DNA of 64,000 nt from Thalassomonas haliotis (GCF_028657945.1 NZ_CP059693.1:2232001-2296000), one strand, 5' to 3'. Numbered from the stretch's first letter, positions 1 to 9,994 are shown. The notes: a model not told the origin generated them from the sequence alone. Numbers and translations: made by a program.

Positions 1-1074
1 TCCGGGCTTGGCGAGTTAGTTCCCTTTGCCGGCCGGGAGCTTAGCCCACAAATAGCAGCAGATGCCGATGTTTTGCTGGTGCGCTCCATTACCCGGGTGA
101 ATGAAGCATTATTGGCTGAGAATGAAAACATTCAGTTTGTCGGTACCGCGACCATAGGGGTGGATCATATTGACCAGGACTACTTAAGCCGCCGTAATAT
201 CGCCTTTAGCGCGGCTCCCGGCTGTAATGCGGTATCGGTCGCCGAATATGTGCTCAGCGCCCTGGTAGTCCTGGCTGAACGCTATTTGCTGAATTTATCG
301 GCATTAACTGTCGGTATCGTCGGTGCCGGCAATACCGGTACCCGCTTAAGTGAAAAACTTGCTGCTTTGGGCATTAAATATTACTTGTGTGATCCGTTAT
401 TGGCGGAGCAGGGGGATGAACGTGATTTCAGCTCCCTTGAACATGTGCTCAGTTGCGATGTTATTTCCTTACATGTGCCGCTAACGACCGCAGGGGAATA
501 TCCCAGCCATCATTTACTTAACCGGGAGAATCTGGCGCGGCTGACGGACAGGCAAATTCTTATCAATGCCTGTCGCGGGGAAGTGGTGGATAATCAGGCA
601 TTACTGACCTTGAAACAACAGGGACATGGGCTGAAACTGGTGTGGGATGTCTGGGAAAATGAGCCGGATATCTTACAGCCGCTGATTGAGCATACCGAAA
701 TTGCCACCGCCCACATTGCCGGCTATAGCCTGGAAGGAAAAGCACGCGGTACGGAAATGCTCTATTTGGCTTTGTGTAAGCAGCTGAAAATTAAGCCTAA
801 TTTAACTCTTGAGCAGTTTCTGCCACCTGCAGCTATAACTTATGTAGAAATAAAACAACATTTTGATGAAATTATACTAAACCAGCTGGTAAAAATGGTT
901 TACGATGTCAGGCGTGACGATGGCATTTTTCGTCAGCAACTAAATAGTCAAGGTTTTGACATGCTTCGTAAAAACTACCCGGTGCGCCGGGAATTTTCCG
1001 CGGTAACCGTCGCCTTGCCGGAACAGGCCAGCAGTGATGTGCCCCATCAGCTGGGTTTTAATTTTCCCCGATAA
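1..1074 (+). CDS. pdxB: Erythronate-4-phosphate dehydrogenase, 5' end outside the window
   Basis: Oxidises 4-phosphoerythronate in the DXP-dependent pyridoxal-phosphate pathway. The reading frame is open from base 1 and matches PdxB from about residue 20 of the family, so the true start lies upstream; the first in-window start-like codon (TTG at 73) is not a start. Visible are the D-2-hydroxyacid dehydrogenase features: the entry segment GTATIGVDHID, the Rossmann NAD loop GIVGAGNTG, the Arg of NACRGEVVDN, the Glu of DVWENEPD and the His of AHIAGYSLEGKARG, then the C-terminal dimerisation region with VYDVRRDD and LRKNYPVRRE. It ends 24 nt before asd and is probably cotranscribed with it. The order pdxB-asd(usg)-fimV-truA is standard in gammaproteobacteria. 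Confidence 0.95.
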   Translation, partial: SGLGELVPFAGRELSPQIAADADVLLVRSITRVNEALLAENENIQFVGTATIGVDHIDQDYLSRRNIAFSAAPGCNAVSVAEYVLSALVVLAERYLLNLSALTVGIVGAGNTGTRLSEKLAALGIKYYLCDPLLAEQGDERDFSSLEHVLSCDVISLHVPLTTAGEYPSHHLLNRENLARLTDRQILINACRGEVVDNQALLTLKQQGHGLKLVWDVWENEPDILQPLIEHTEIATAHIAGYSLEGKARGTEMLYLALCKQLKIKPNLTLEQFLPPAAITYVEIKQHFDEIILNQLVKMVYDVRRDDGIFRQQLNSQGFDMLRKNYPVRREFSAVTVALPEQASSDVPHQLGFNFPR

Positions 1075-1098
1075 GAGTAAAAGAAGAGAGAGAGGAGC

Positions 1099-2118
1099 AT
1101 GGCACAGAAATTTGATGTTTGCGTACTTGGTGCAACCGGTTTAGTAGGCAAAACCATTATTGAAATTCTTGAACAAAGAGATTTTCCCATCAATAAACTT
1201 TACCCGTTGGCAAGCGCACGCTCTGCCGGTGAATTCGTTGAATTTAACGGGGAAAGTATTGAAGTTTTAGACGCCGATAATTTTGACTGGAGCCAGGCCC
1301 AGATCGGTTTCTTTTCTGCCGGCGGCGCCGTGTCTGCAAAATATGCTCCTATTGCCGGCGATGAAGGCTGTATTGTTATTGATAATACCTCTGAATTCCG
1401 CTACGACGCCGATATTCCTTTGGTGGTGCCGGAAGTGAACCCACAGGCACTGGCCGAGTACCGTAACCGTAATATTATCGCCAACCCCAACTGTTCAACC
1501 ATCCAAATGATGGTGGCGTTAAAGCCTATTTATGACGCGGTAGGCATTGAACGTATCAATGTCAGCACTTACCAGTCGGTCTCCGGCGCCGGTAAAGAGG
1601 CTATGGATGAGTTGGCCAAGCAGTGTGCGGACTTGCTTAGCGGTAAGCCGATTGATCCTAAAGTATTCTCCCGCCAGATTGCCTTTAATGTTATTCCGCA
1701 AATCGATAGCTTTGAAGACAATGGTTATACCCGCGAAGAAATGAAAATGGTGTGGGAGACGAAAAAGATCCTCGGCGATGAAAATGTGCTGGTAAATCCG
1801 ACCGCAGTAAGGGTACCGGTATTTTTCGGTCACGGCGAAGCTTTGCATATTGAAACCGGCTCACCGATTTCTGCCGAAGAAGTCAAAGACTTGTTAAGCC
1901 AGGCACAGGGTGTGGTGGTTTGTGAAAAAGATGAGGACTTTCCGACCCAGATAGGCAATGCCAGCGGCCAGGATGATACTTATGTTGGACGTATCCGCGA
2001 AGATATCAGCCACAACAAGGGGATCAATATGTGGATCGTGGCGGATAATGTGCGCAAGGGCGCTGCGACCAACAGTATTCAAATTGCCGAGCTGTTGATC
2101 AAAGAATATTTATCCTAA
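1099..2118 (+). CDS. asd: Aspartate-semialdehyde dehydrogenase
   Basis: Reduces aspartyl phosphate to aspartate semialdehyde, the branch point to lysine/diaminopimelate, threonine and methionine. The 339-residue protein has the N-terminal NADP loop GATGLVGKT, the nucleophile Cys in ANPNCSTIQ, the SVSGAGKEAM segment after it and the catalytic His in RVPVFFGHGEALH. In E. coli the gene beside pdxB is usg, an Asd paralogue that lacks this Cys; here the Cys is kept, so this copy should be an active enzyme. The start follows a purine-rich ribosome site (agagagagaggagc) directly before ATG. Whether a second asd exists elsewhere cannot be seen. Confidence 0.95.
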   Translation: MAQKFDVCVLGATGLVGKTIIEILEQRDFPINKLYPLASARSAGEFVEFNGESIEVLDADNFDWSQAQIGFFSAGGAVSAKYAPIAGDEGCIVIDNTSEFRYDADIPLVVPEVNPQALAEYRNRNIIANPNCSTIQMMVALKPIYDAVGIERINVSTYQSVSGAGKEAMDELAKQCADLLSGKPIDPKVFSRQIAFNVIPQIDSFEDNGYTREEMKMVWETKKILGDENVLVNPTAVRVPVFFGHGEALHIETGSPISAEEVKDLLSQAQGVVVCEKDEDFPTQIGNASGQDDTYVGRIREDISHNKGINMWIVADNVRKGAATNSIQIAELLIKEYLS

Positions 2119-2304
2119 ATCCTGTTTCACAGGTAAAATTGGAGATTTCCTAAAGTAAATCAGAAACTAGCCGTTATAGATCATGGTTGGTTTCTGGTTT
2201 ATATTAATAGTTATTAGTACTTGGAACAAACTTTGCTTTATTATATTGGTCTAAGAAGTGCCAATCTATTGGCGATAAAAATGATTATAACTAGGAAATT
2301 CTAG

Positions 2305-5300
2305 ATGCAACGATGGTTAAGCCTGTGCCTGTGGCAGGTTCTTTTTGTTGGTATGGTGAGTATGCCGGTATTTGCTTTTCAAGAAGCCGGGATACAAATT
2401 CGAGGTCCTAAAAACACCGACCCTTTTCCTTATGGCCGCTACGGGCCTATCACAGGGCAAGATACCTTGTGGGGTATCGCCACCCAGGTACGCCCGGATC
2501 CCGGCTTATCTATTTATCAGGTTATGCAGGCCCTGTATCGGGCCAATCCCCAGGCCTTTGCCGATAACAATATTAACCACTTGGTTGAAGGTGAGTTAAT
2601 TGCGGTACCCGCCTATGATGAAATGGTGCGTATTAATAAGTCTGCCGCGCAGCAATTAGTCGAACAAGCCGTGCAGGCTTGGAGTAAAGGTGGCAATACA
2701 CCCGAAGAGCAGTCGATTCAGAAAAAAGATCTCGAAGCGGCCAAGTCTGAGATAAACGATCAGCTGCAAACCTATGGCAATTCCCAGCAACAGAAACTTA
2801 AGGTGATCCAAAGAGATGTTGCCGATTCTATTGACGGCCTGCAGGCGATTTTAAAAGAAAATGCAGAATTAAGAGCCAAGCTGGCAGCGTTTAACGAGCA
2901 GCTGGTGGTGATGCAACAAGAAGTGGCTAAAAGTGAAGAAATTAAGCCCCAGATGGATGATATTCTCAAGCTGCAACAGGAAATGTATGCCCTGGCGGCT
3001 GAGCGGGATCGTCTGGCCAAGGCAGAAGCCGAGCGGCAAAACTCCCTGAGCAATTATTTGTTGATTGGCTTGGGTTCAACCGTGCCGGCAGCATTACTTA
3101 TCGGCGGCGCTTTTCTTTTCTTGAAACGCCGGAAAACAGCAACGGCAGATGCCGGTGACAAACCTCTTGCCGCGAAGAAGCCGAAGCAAGAAAAGGCGGC
3201 GAAAACCGAAGAACCGGAGCCGGAAGTAGCGGAAGTAGCGGAAGTTGAAGAGCCGGAGCAGGAATTAACCTTAGATAATGAGTTATCTCTGGATGATGAA
3301 CTGTCCATTGATCTGGCGGAAAGTGATGACGATCTGTTTTCCGATGATCTTGATGACCTTGGCAGCGACGAATTACTTGATGATGATGTTATTCACCTTG
3401 ATGATGATTTAGATGATTTAGACGATCTGGATGATTTGGAAGATATTTCCCTGGATTTGGATGCGGGTGAAGAAGGGGAATTACTCGAAGGCGGTGAGCT
3501 GGGACAAGGTGACTTGGATGATTTATTGTCCGGCCTGGATGAAGGTGAAACAGCTGAAGCAGAAACCTCTGAAGAGCTGCCGGGCGGCGAACTGGGGCAG
3601 GGGGATTTGGATGATTTATTATCTGGCCTGGATGAAGACGAAGCACCAGAAGAAGAGGTATCAGAAGAGCTGCCGGACGGCGAACTGGGCCAGGGGGATT
3701 TGGATGCTTTATTGTCTGGCCTGGATGAAGAGGAAACTACAGAAGAAGTCGCTGAGGCTGCTCCTGCCGAAGCTGATTCTGCTCCTGTCGAAGCTGACTC
3801 TGCTGAAGGCTCTGAAGAAGTTACCGATCCTGATGATATCGATGCTTTATTAGAAGCTGCCGATAAGGATACTGTGGTTTCAGATCCCGATGATATCGAT
3901 GCCTTGCTGGAAGCGGCGGCAGCACCTGAGCCAGAGCCTGCGAAAGAAATTCCGGAAGGGGCGGATGTTACCGATCCCGACGATATTGATGCCTTGCTGG
4001 AAGCGGCGGCAGCACCTGAACCTGAGCCAGAGCCTGCGAAAGAAATTCCGGAAGGGGCGGATGTTACCGACCCTGACGATATCGATGCCTTGCTGGAAGC
4101 GGCGGCAGCACCTGAGCCTGAGCCAGAACCTGAGCCAGAGCCAGAGCCTGCGAAAGAAATTCCGGAAGGGGCGGATGTTACCGACCCCGACGATATTGAT
4201 GCCTTGTTAGCCGCGGCAGCACCTGAGCCAGAACCTGAGCCAGAGCCAGAGCCTGCGAAAGAAATTCCGGAAGGGGCGGATGTTACCGACCCCGACGATA
4301 TCGATGCCTTGCTGGAAGCGGCGGCAGCACCTGAGCCTGAACCTGAACCAGAGCCTGCGAAAGAAATTCCGGAAGGGGCGGATGTTACCGACCCCGATGA
4401 TATCGATGCCTTGCTGGAAGCGGCGGCAGCACCTGAGCCGGAACCTGAGCCAGAGCCTGCGAAAGAAATTCCGGAAGGGGCGGATGTTACCGACCCCGAC
4501 GACATCGATGCTTTGCTGGAAGGAGCGGCACCTGACTCTGAAGTCGTTGCTGATGCCAATGCTGAGGTGACAGATCCCGATGATATTGATGCCCTTTTAG
4601 GGGATATTCAAAACCTGGCAAATGATGAGGTCAGCATTGATGATGTTTTACAGGATGTTGCGGCGGAGACCAGCAGTGAGCAAGCACCAGAGGCTCAGGA
4701 ACAAGACGCCGATGATCTTACTGATGCACAGACTCGTGCGAAAATAGAAAGTTTTACCGAAGAATATGTTGCTCCCTTCCTGTCGATGGACTTTAGTGAC
4801 ATCTCAGGAAAAGGCGGCGGCAAGGAAAGCGAGCCGGTAAGTGGTGAAGACATTGATCTGGAAAGCACTGAAACCACTGATAGTGAGAATGTTCCGGAAA
4901 CAGCAGCGGCTAGCGAAGATAGCGGGCAAGTGGACGATACGCCGGGTGAAACGGCAGAGCAGCAAGATGACTTAAACAGTGAGCTTGATCTTGATGCTAT
5001 TTTGCAGGATGTGGAAAGTGAAACAGTCTCTGCTGAAGATGATCTTGATATCGGCGACGATATCCTGGATGAAGGCATTCCTGATGAGCTATTGGATGAA
5101 ATTGCTCAGAGTGAAGGAGGAGATGAACTCTCCGCTGCTTTTGAAAATGAGCTTGATGAAGCCGCTTTATCTCAGCTATTAACCGAAGACGAAACGCCTG
5201 AGAGTGAGCAAGCTGAAGCCGGGGAAGTGGCTAATGAGATCACGCCAGACTTTACCGATGAAAACATTTTGGCGGACCTGCTTACCGATGAGGCGAGCAC

Positions 5301-5907
5301 GAAAAAGCAGGTAGCCGAAGCATCAGAAATAGACGATATCAAAGAGCTGAATAATTTAGACTTTGATGAGTTGCTGGCCAATATTGAGGAAGAGTCGTCA
5401 TTGACGCCCGATGTTCCCAATTTGGCTGAGGAGTTAGTGGCTGAGGAATTAATAGCTGAGTCCGTCGATGAGCCAAGTGAAGATGCTTTAGCTGATGATC
5501 TGGATGATGATTTGGATATTGGCGATGAACTCGATATCGGTGATGACCTTGAATTACCGCCACAAAATCAGCAGGAGCAGACTCCCAAGGAGCAGGAGGC
5601 CGATAAAGATTATGTTTCTGTGGATAGCTTATTATCCGAAACCCAGGAAGAGGCGTCCGATGAGGAGCCGTATGAAAAGACCAATATTGATGTTGGTTTT
5701 GACGAATTTCCTGAATTTGCCGCCGAAGGTGATGATATTGACGTTGATGATGACAATAATGCTATCACGGCTAAGCTGGATTTAGCCAAGGTATATATTG
5801 AAATCGGTGACGTGGAAAATGCCCAGATCATATTGCAGGGTGTGCTCAGCGACGGTGACGACCAGCAGAAACAGGCAGCCGAGGAGCTGTTAAAAGATTT
5901 AACTTGA
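2305..5907 (+). CDS. fimV: FimV-like polar hub protein with acidic repeats
   Basis: FimV/HubP-family proteins are inner-membrane polar landmarks that organise type IV pili, chemotaxis or flagellar components. This 1,200-residue protein has a signal peptide (about 1-24), the periplasmic FimV N-terminal LysM-like region (about 28-110), a coiled coil (about 135-245), one membrane span (about 251-274) followed by Lys/Arg, a very acidic cytoplasmic region (about 300-1140), and the short conserved FimV C-terminus with a TPR-like stretch (KLDLAKVYIEIGDVENAQII). Two internal repeat families are listed separately. It has its own 186-bp upstream gap after asd and ends in a strong terminator. Position between asd and truA is the usual fimV locus. 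The exact cargo cannot be inferred. Confidence 0.92.
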   Translation: MQRWLSLCLWQVLFVGMVSMPVFAFQEAGIQIRGPKNTDPFPYGRYGPITGQDTLWGIATQVRPDPGLSIYQVMQALYRANPQAFADNNINHLVEGELIAVPAYDEMVRINKSAAQQLVEQAVQAWSKGGNTPEEQSIQKKDLEAAKSEINDQLQTYGNSQQQKLKVIQRDVADSIDGLQAILKENAELRAKLAAFNEQLVVMQQEVAKSEEIKPQMDDILKLQQEMYALAAERDRLAKAEAERQNSLSNYLLIGLGSTVPAALLIGGAFLFLKRRKTATADAGDKPLAAKKPKQEKAAKTEEPEPEVAEVAEVEEPEQELTLDNELSLDDELSIDLAESDDDLFSDDLDDLGSDELLDDDVIHLDDDLDDLDDLDDLEDISLDLDAGEEGELLEGGELGQGDLDDLLSGLDEGETAEAETSEELPGGELGQGDLDDLLSGLDEDEAPEEEVSEELPDGELGQGDLDALLSGLDEEETTEEVAEAAPAEADSAPVEADSAEGSEEVTDPDDIDALLEAADKDTVVSDPDDIDALLEAAAAPEPEPAKEIPEGADVTDPDDIDALLEAAAAPEPEPEPAKEIPEGADVTDPDDIDALLEAAAAPEPEPEPEPEPEPAKEIPEGADVTDPDDIDALLAAAAPEPEPEPEPEPAKEIPEGADVTDPDDIDALLEAAAAPEPEPEPEPAKEIPEGADVTDPDDIDALLEAAAAPEPEPEPEPAKEIPEGADVTDPDDIDALLEGAAPDSEVVADANAEVTDPDDIDALLGDIQNLANDEVSIDDVLQDVAAETSSEQAPEAQEQDADDLTDAQTRAKIESFTEEYVAPFLSMDFSDISGKGGGKESEPVSGEDIDLESTETTDSENVPETAAASEDSGQVDDTPGETAEQQDDLNSELDLDAILQDVESETVSAEDDLDIGDDILDEGIPDELLDEIAQSEGGDELSAAFENELDEAALSQLLTEDETPESEQAEAGEVANEITPDFTDENILADLLTDEASTKKQVAEASEIDDIKELNNLDFDELLANIEEESSLTPDVPNLAEELVAEELIAESVDEPSEDALADDLDDDLDIGDELDIGDDLELPPQNQQEQTPKEQEADKDYVSVDSLLSETQEEASDEEPYEKTNIDVGFDEFPEFAAEGDDIDVDDDNNAITAKLDLAKVYIEIGDVENAQIILQGVLSDGDDQQKQAAEELLKDLT
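3490..3735 (+). repeat. Three in-frame repeats in fimV (GELGQGDLD)
   Basis: Three successive copies of a module reading GELGQGDLDxLLSGLDE, separated by short Glu/Thr-rich spacers, lie in the acidic region of FimV. The DNA copies have diverged at several third positions, so this is an older duplication than the following array. Confidence 0.85.
3826..4599 (+). repeat. Nine in-frame repeats in fimV (DPDDIDALL)
   Basis: Nine copies of DPDDIDALL are seen. Six of the spacers carry KEIPEGADVT preceded by an (EP)n tract whose length varies from copy to copy (two to seven EP pairs). DNA identity between the central copies is very high, which suggests recent slippage or unequal recombination. The antisense frame is also open across the array (3393-4559) but only because of codon composition. 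Confidence 0.93.
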
Positions 5908-5936
5908 TCGCTTTGTGAACTGTTGAATTAAATTTG

Positions 5937-5964
5937 AAAAATCCGCATCTTGTGCGGATTTTTT
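5937..5964 (+). terminator. Rho-independent terminator of fimV
   Basis: An 11-bp perfect stem (AAAAATCCGCA paired with TGCGGATTTTT, 5-nt loop) runs into a T-rich tract 30 bp after the fimV stop. Confidence 0.9.
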
Positions 5965-6127
5965 ATTTTTGGGGCAAATAACCTCGGGCACAAGTGCCGG
6001 GCAGGGAAGCGCTTTGTTGTCGGCAAAGGCAAGCACTGGAGGTTTTTCAAGACAAATCGCGCTAATGAGGCTTGGCATCAAGGCGTAAAATAATGGATAA
6101 TGCGCCCCCGCAGTAGTGGAGGTTTAT

Positions 6128-6910
6128 ATGCGATATGCTTTAGGGGTTGAATATGACGGTAAAAATTATTACGGCTGGCAACGCCAGAATGATTTTGTCA
6201 GTGTTCAACAATCATTAGAAACCGCGTTATCAAAAATCGCGGACGAGCCGATAGAAGTGATTTGTGCCGGTCGTACCGATACCGGGGTCAATGCCACCAA
6301 CCAGGTGGTACACTTTGATACCGATAAGATCCGCAAAGATGTCGCCTGGACCTTAGGTACCAATACCCATTTACCTAAAGATATTGCCGTCAGCTGGGTC
6401 AAACCCGTCAGTGATGAATTCCATGCGCGTTTTAGCGCCACTGCCCGCCGTTATCGTTATATTATTCACAATAATAACCTGCGCTCGGCCATTCTCAGCA
6501 GCGGTTTGAGCTTTTGTCATTATCCGTTAGATGAAAAGCTGATGCATGAGGCGGCCCAGCACCTGATTGGTCGACATGACTTTGACTCTTTCCGGACTGT
6601 ACATTGCCAGTCACATTCGCCGATCAGAACCCTGATCCATTGCAATGTCAGCCGCCAGGGACATTATGTCATTATTGATATTAAGGCCAATGCCTTTTTG
6701 CATCATATGGTCAGAAATATCGCCGGCAGTTTGATGAGAGTGGGACAAGGTTTAGAGCCGGTGACTTGGATTAAAGAAGTACTTGAAGCTAAAAACCGAT
6801 GCGTGGCCGGTATCACAGCACCTTCGGGCGGTTTATACTTTGTTGATGTCGATTATCCCGAGCAGTTTGACATCCCGAAAAGGGATCTTGGCCCCTTGTT
6901 TTTAAAGTGA
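6128..6910 (+). CDS. truA: tRNA pseudouridine(38-40) synthase
   Basis: TruA isomerises uridines 38, 39 and 40 in the anticodon stem-loop of many tRNAs. The protein shows the family start [16 protein letters not shown], the catalytic Asp in [10 protein letters not shown] (residue 51 from this start), [14 protein letters not shown] and the C-terminal [12 protein letters not shown]. The ATG at 6128 is chosen because a clear GGAGG lies 5 nt before it; a GTG 12 nt upstream overlaps that ribosome site and would add four residues. The 260-residue length is normal. It sits between the fimV terminator and accD, as expected for this locus. Confidence 0.96.
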   Translation: MRYALGVEYDGKNYYGWQRQNDFVSVQQSLETALSKIADEPIEVICAGRTDTGVNATNQVVHFDTDKIRKDVAWTLGTNTHLPKDIAVSWVKPVSDEFHARFSATARRYRYIIHNNNLRSAILSSGLSFCHYPLDEKLMHEAAQHLIGRHDFDSFRTVHCQSHSPIRTLIHCNVSRQGHYVIIDIKANAFLHHMVRNIAGSLMRVGQGLEPVTWIKEVLEAKNRCVAGITAPSGGLYFVDVDYPEQFDIPKRDLGPLFLK

Positions 6911-7099
6911 TGTTTCCTGGATGGTGTTTATTTGTCCTTAAAAAACACAAAACAGACCAGTTTTTTGTAGGTAACATACGCTAAACTATGGTTTAATTCT
7001 CGGTTATATTTGTTTTTATTAATTAAAAGACGTTTGTTGGTGGTTATTTCAGCAAAACGTTGACACTTTTTCTCGTTGCAACAGGCAAAAAATTAAATT

Positions 7100-7957
7100 A
7101 TGAGCTGGATAGAAAAAATTCTCCCGAAAGCGAAAGCGACACAAAAGCGCAATATTCCCGAAGGTGTTTGGAGCAAGTGTGGCTCCTGTAACGCTGTGCT
7201 ATATAAAGTTGAATTAGACCGTCAAATGTCGGTATGTCCTAAATGCGATCACCATATGCGTATCAGCGCCCGCAACCGTATCGACGGTTTCCTGGATCAG
7301 GGAGAGCGCCTGGAGCTTGGTGAAGAATTTGAAGCACAGGATATCTTAAAATTTAAAGACTCCAAGCGTTATAAAGACAGATTAAGTTCGGCACAAAAAA
7401 ATACCGGTGAAAAAGACGCTTTAGTGGTCATGAAAGGTGAGCTGCAGGGCATGCCGATTGTTGCTGCTGCTTTTGAGTTTTCATTTTTAGGCGGCTCTAT
7501 GGCTTCTGTGGTCGGTGCCCGTTTTGTTAAAGGCGTGGAATACTGTCTGGAGCATAACCTGCCGTTTGTTTGTTTTTCTGCCAGTGGTGGTGCCCGTATG
7601 CAGGAAGCTCTGTTCTCCTTGATGCAAATGGCAAAAACCAGTGCTGCTTTGGCGAAAATGAGTGAAAAAGGCTTGCCGTATATTTCGGTATTAACCGATC
7701 CGACCATGGGGGGGGTTTCTGCCAGTTTAGCCATGTTAGGTGATGTCAATGTTGCCGAGCCTAAAGCACTGATCGGTTTCGCCGGTCCGCGGGTTATCGA
7801 GCAAACGGTACGGGAAAAGTTGCCGGAAGGTTTCCAGCGCAGTGAATTCTTACTTGAAAAAGGCGCGATTGATTTAATTGTTGACCGCCGTGAAATGCGT
7901 GATACCTTAGCACGCCTGTTAGGTAAGTTTATGGGGCATACTTCCCCGGTTCAGTAA
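7100..7957 (+). CDS. accD: Acetyl-CoA carboxylase carboxyltransferase, beta subunit
   Basis: Beta subunit of the carboxyltransferase half of acetyl-CoA carboxylase, which with AccA transfers carboxyl from biotin-BCCP to acetyl-CoA to begin fatty-acid synthesis. The N-terminal zinc finger is visible as CGSC and CPKC about 15 residues apart (residues 27-49), followed by the crotonase-like carboxyltransferase fold with [10 protein letters not shown] and the glycine-rich PTMGGVSAS. At 285 residues it is close to usual length. It starts a tight run: folC follows 4 nt after its stop, then dedD, cvpA and purF, as in E. coli. Confidence 0.97.
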   Translation: MSWIEKILPKAKATQKRNIPEGVWSKCGSCNAVLYKVELDRQMSVCPKCDHHMRISARNRIDGFLDQGERLELGEEFEAQDILKFKDSKRYKDRLSSAQKNTGEKDALVVMKGELQGMPIVAAAFEFSFLGGSMASVVGARFVKGVEYCLEHNLPFVCFSASGGARMQEALFSLMQMAKTSAALAKMSEKGLPYISVLTDPTMGGVSASLAMLGDVNVAEPKALIGFAGPRVIEQTVREKLPEGFQRSEFLLEKGAIDLIVDRREMRDTLARLLGKFMGHTSPVQ

Positions 7958-7961
7958 TTTT

Positions 7962-9251
7962 ATGTCACAAGATACTAAAAGCCACTCTTTGCAAAGCAGC
8001 CTTAAAGAGTGGCTTTGTTATTTAGAGCACCTTCATAGCCAGGAAATTGAACTTGGCTTATCCCGCATCGGCCAGGTTGCATCACACCTTAATATCGATT
8101 TTAGCTTTGCCAAAGTGATCACCGTTGCCGGTACCAACGGCAAAGGCACCAGCTGTGCTTTCCTTGAGAATGCCCTGCTGGGGCAAGGAAAATCTGTCGC
8201 GGTCTACTCTTCTCCCCATATCGAGCGCTTTAATGAGCGTTTGAGAATTAATAAGGTAGACAGTGACGATCAGGCTTTTATCCGCGCTTTTGTTGAAATA
8301 GAGCAGGCCAGGGGAGACATTTCTCTCAGCTATTATGAGTTTACTACTCTTGCCGCATTTTTGGTGTTGATGGCGCAAAAGCCGGATGTGATCATTCTGG
8401 AAGTCGGCCTCGGCGGACGCTTGGATGCCACCAATATTATCGATGCCGATATTGCGGTGATCACTACGGTAGATTTAGATCACCAGGCCTTTTTAGGGGA
8501 TACCCGCGACGCTATCGGTTATGAAAAAGCCGGTATTATGCGTGCCAACACCCCGGTCGTGGTGGGAGATAAAAATCCGCCGCAGTCGCTGCTTGATTAT
8601 GGCAACTCACTTAATGCCGACATGTATCTGCGGGAAAAGAACTTTTTTGTCTCTGCTGATGAGAGCAAGCAAGATAGCACGGGGCACTGGCAATGGCGCC
8701 ATGAGCGGCAGGTATTGCCGGATTTAACATTGCCGTTTATACCACAGGATAATGTCGCTACGGCATTAATGGTGTTGTCTTTACTTAACCTTGAACTGAG
8801 TGGTGAGCAGGTCAATGGCCTGATTGATAAAACCCGGGTGCCGGGGCGCACGGAAATATTTCACGGGCAAAGCGATATCATGCTTGATGTCGGTCACAAC
8901 CCCCAGGCCGCGCGTTATCTTGCTAATGTGCTTGCTAAAAAACGCCGACAACCCGGTTATACCCGGGTACTGGCTGTGGTCAGTATGCTGGTGGATAAAG
9001 ACATAGTTAATACCTTGGAACCTTTAGCTGGCAGTATAGATAGCTGGTATTTGGGTACGCTTGAGGGACCCCGTGCGGCAACTGCCGAGCAAATTGCACA
9101 AGCATTAGCGGCAGACGATGAAAACATCAATTGTTTTGACAATGTCACCCAGGCATTTAAAATGGCGTGTAATAATGCAAAAGCAACTGATTTGATACTG
9201 GTTTTCGGTTCTTTCTTTACCGTTGCCGAGATCAGACGTTTGCTAGTTTAG
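7962..9251 (+). CDS. folC: Bifunctional folylpolyglutamate/dihydrofolate synthase
   Basis: Adds glutamate to dihydropteroate and extends the glutamate tail of folates, using ATP. Mur-ligase-like features are clear: P-loop VAGTNGKGT (about residues 55-63), SSPHIERFNERLRIN, GLGGRLDATNIID, the metal/ATP segment TTVDLDHQAFLGDT, and the C-terminal domain with RTEIFHG and LDVGHNPQAA. The 429-residue length fits FolC. It begins 4 nt after accD, and its stop overlaps the ribosome site of dedD, so it is surely in the same transcript. Confidence 0.96.
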   Translation: MSQDTKSHSLQSSLKEWLCYLEHLHSQEIELGLSRIGQVASHLNIDFSFAKVITVAGTNGKGTSCAFLENALLGQGKSVAVYSSPHIERFNERLRINKVDSDDQAFIRAFVEIEQARGDISLSYYEFTTLAAFLVLMAQKPDVIILEVGLGGRLDATNIIDADIAVITTVDLDHQAFLGDTRDAIGYEKAGIMRANTPVVVGDKNPPQSLLDYGNSLNADMYLREKNFFVSADESKQDSTGHWQWRHERQVLPDLTLPFIPQDNVATALMVLSLLNLELSGEQVNGLIDKTRVPGRTEIFHGQSDIMLDVGHNPQAARYLANVLAKKRRQPGYTRVLAVVSMLVDKDIVNTLEPLAGSIDSWYLGTLEGPRAATAEQIAQALAADDENINCFDNVTQAFKMACNNAKATDLILVFGSFFTVAEIRRLLV

Positions 9252-9260
9252 GAGCTTCCT

Positions 9261-9917
9261 TTGTCTACACCCTTTCAAAATCGCTTAGTCGGAACCGCCA
9301 TTGTTGCAGCGGCGATCGTTATCTTTTTACCTGATTGGCTTGATGGTGAGAAAAAAACCTATCAGGCTGATTTTGAAGCGATCCCTGAGGCCCCGGCCTT
9401 TAAAGGGGAGCAGGAAGTAAAACGTTTTCCTCAGGAAAAGCTGAAAATGCCGGTCCAGGCGCCGTTATCAAATGAAACCGCAGTTGATGACCTTACCGAT
9501 AATGCTCTGCAAACCAAGAACAGTACTTCGGGCGGCAGTGACGATGTTAAAGTGGCGGCTTTGTCCAAAGAGGAAGGCTTTACTCAGGCGAAAAGTACTC
9601 AGGCTGAAACCACTAAGCCGTCAAAGGTTAAAAAGCAAGAACCCAGGCCCCCGGCAAAAGCCAAAGTTGATGTTGCCTGGGTGATCCAGCTGGGCAGTTT
9701 CCGCCATAAGAAAAATGTCGATGAACTGCTGAGTAAATTAAAAAAGAACGGTTATACCGCCTTCACCAAACCGATCAAAACCCAAAAAGGCACTTTGACC
9801 AAAGTATTTATCGGTCCCGAGTTACACAAAGCCTCGTTGGAGAAAAAATTACCTGAGCTGAAACGCCTGACTAAGGTTCAGGGAAAACTTGCCCGTTTTT
9901 ATCCGACAAAACAGTAA
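9261..9917 (+). CDS. dedD: SPOR-domain cell-division protein (DedD-like)
   Basis: DedD-type proteins are single-pass inner-membrane proteins whose C-terminal SPOR domain binds denuded peptidoglycan glycan at the division septum. The start is a TTG, supported by GGAG six bases upstream and by the conserved N-terminus FQNRLVGTAIVAAAIV. The membrane span is about residues 8-25, the linker is Lys/Pro/Gln rich (30-135), and the SPOR domain (about 140-215) begins WVIQLGSFRHKKNVDEL and contains GPELHKASLEKKLPELK. Location between folC and cvpA is the E. coli arrangement. Confidence 0.92.
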   Translation: MSTPFQNRLVGTAIVAAAIVIFLPDWLDGEKKTYQADFEAIPEAPAFKGEQEVKRFPQEKLKMPVQAPLSNETAVDDLTDNALQTKNSTSGGSDDVKVAALSKEEGFTQAKSTQAETTKPSKVKKQEPRPPAKAKVDVAWVIQLGSFRHKKNVDELLSKLKKNGYTAFTKPIKTQKGTLTKVFIGPELHKASLEKKLPELKRLTKVQGKLARFYPTKQ

Positions 9918-9994
9918 AAGGCAATAAAAGGTTAGCTAAGTGGCCTTAGCTTCTGTTAGAATGCGCGCCTCTAATCAATGAGAAAACTTAATTT

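Noticed and set aside
3393-4559. A 388-codon open frame on the minus strand opposite fimV
   Set aside because: It mirrors the DPDDIDALL/EP repeats; its Ser/Gly-rich product arises from the repeat codons and there is no ribosome site.
5899-6081. Minus-strand 60-codon frame between fimV and truA
   Set aside because: It runs through the fimV terminator and shows no protein-like features.
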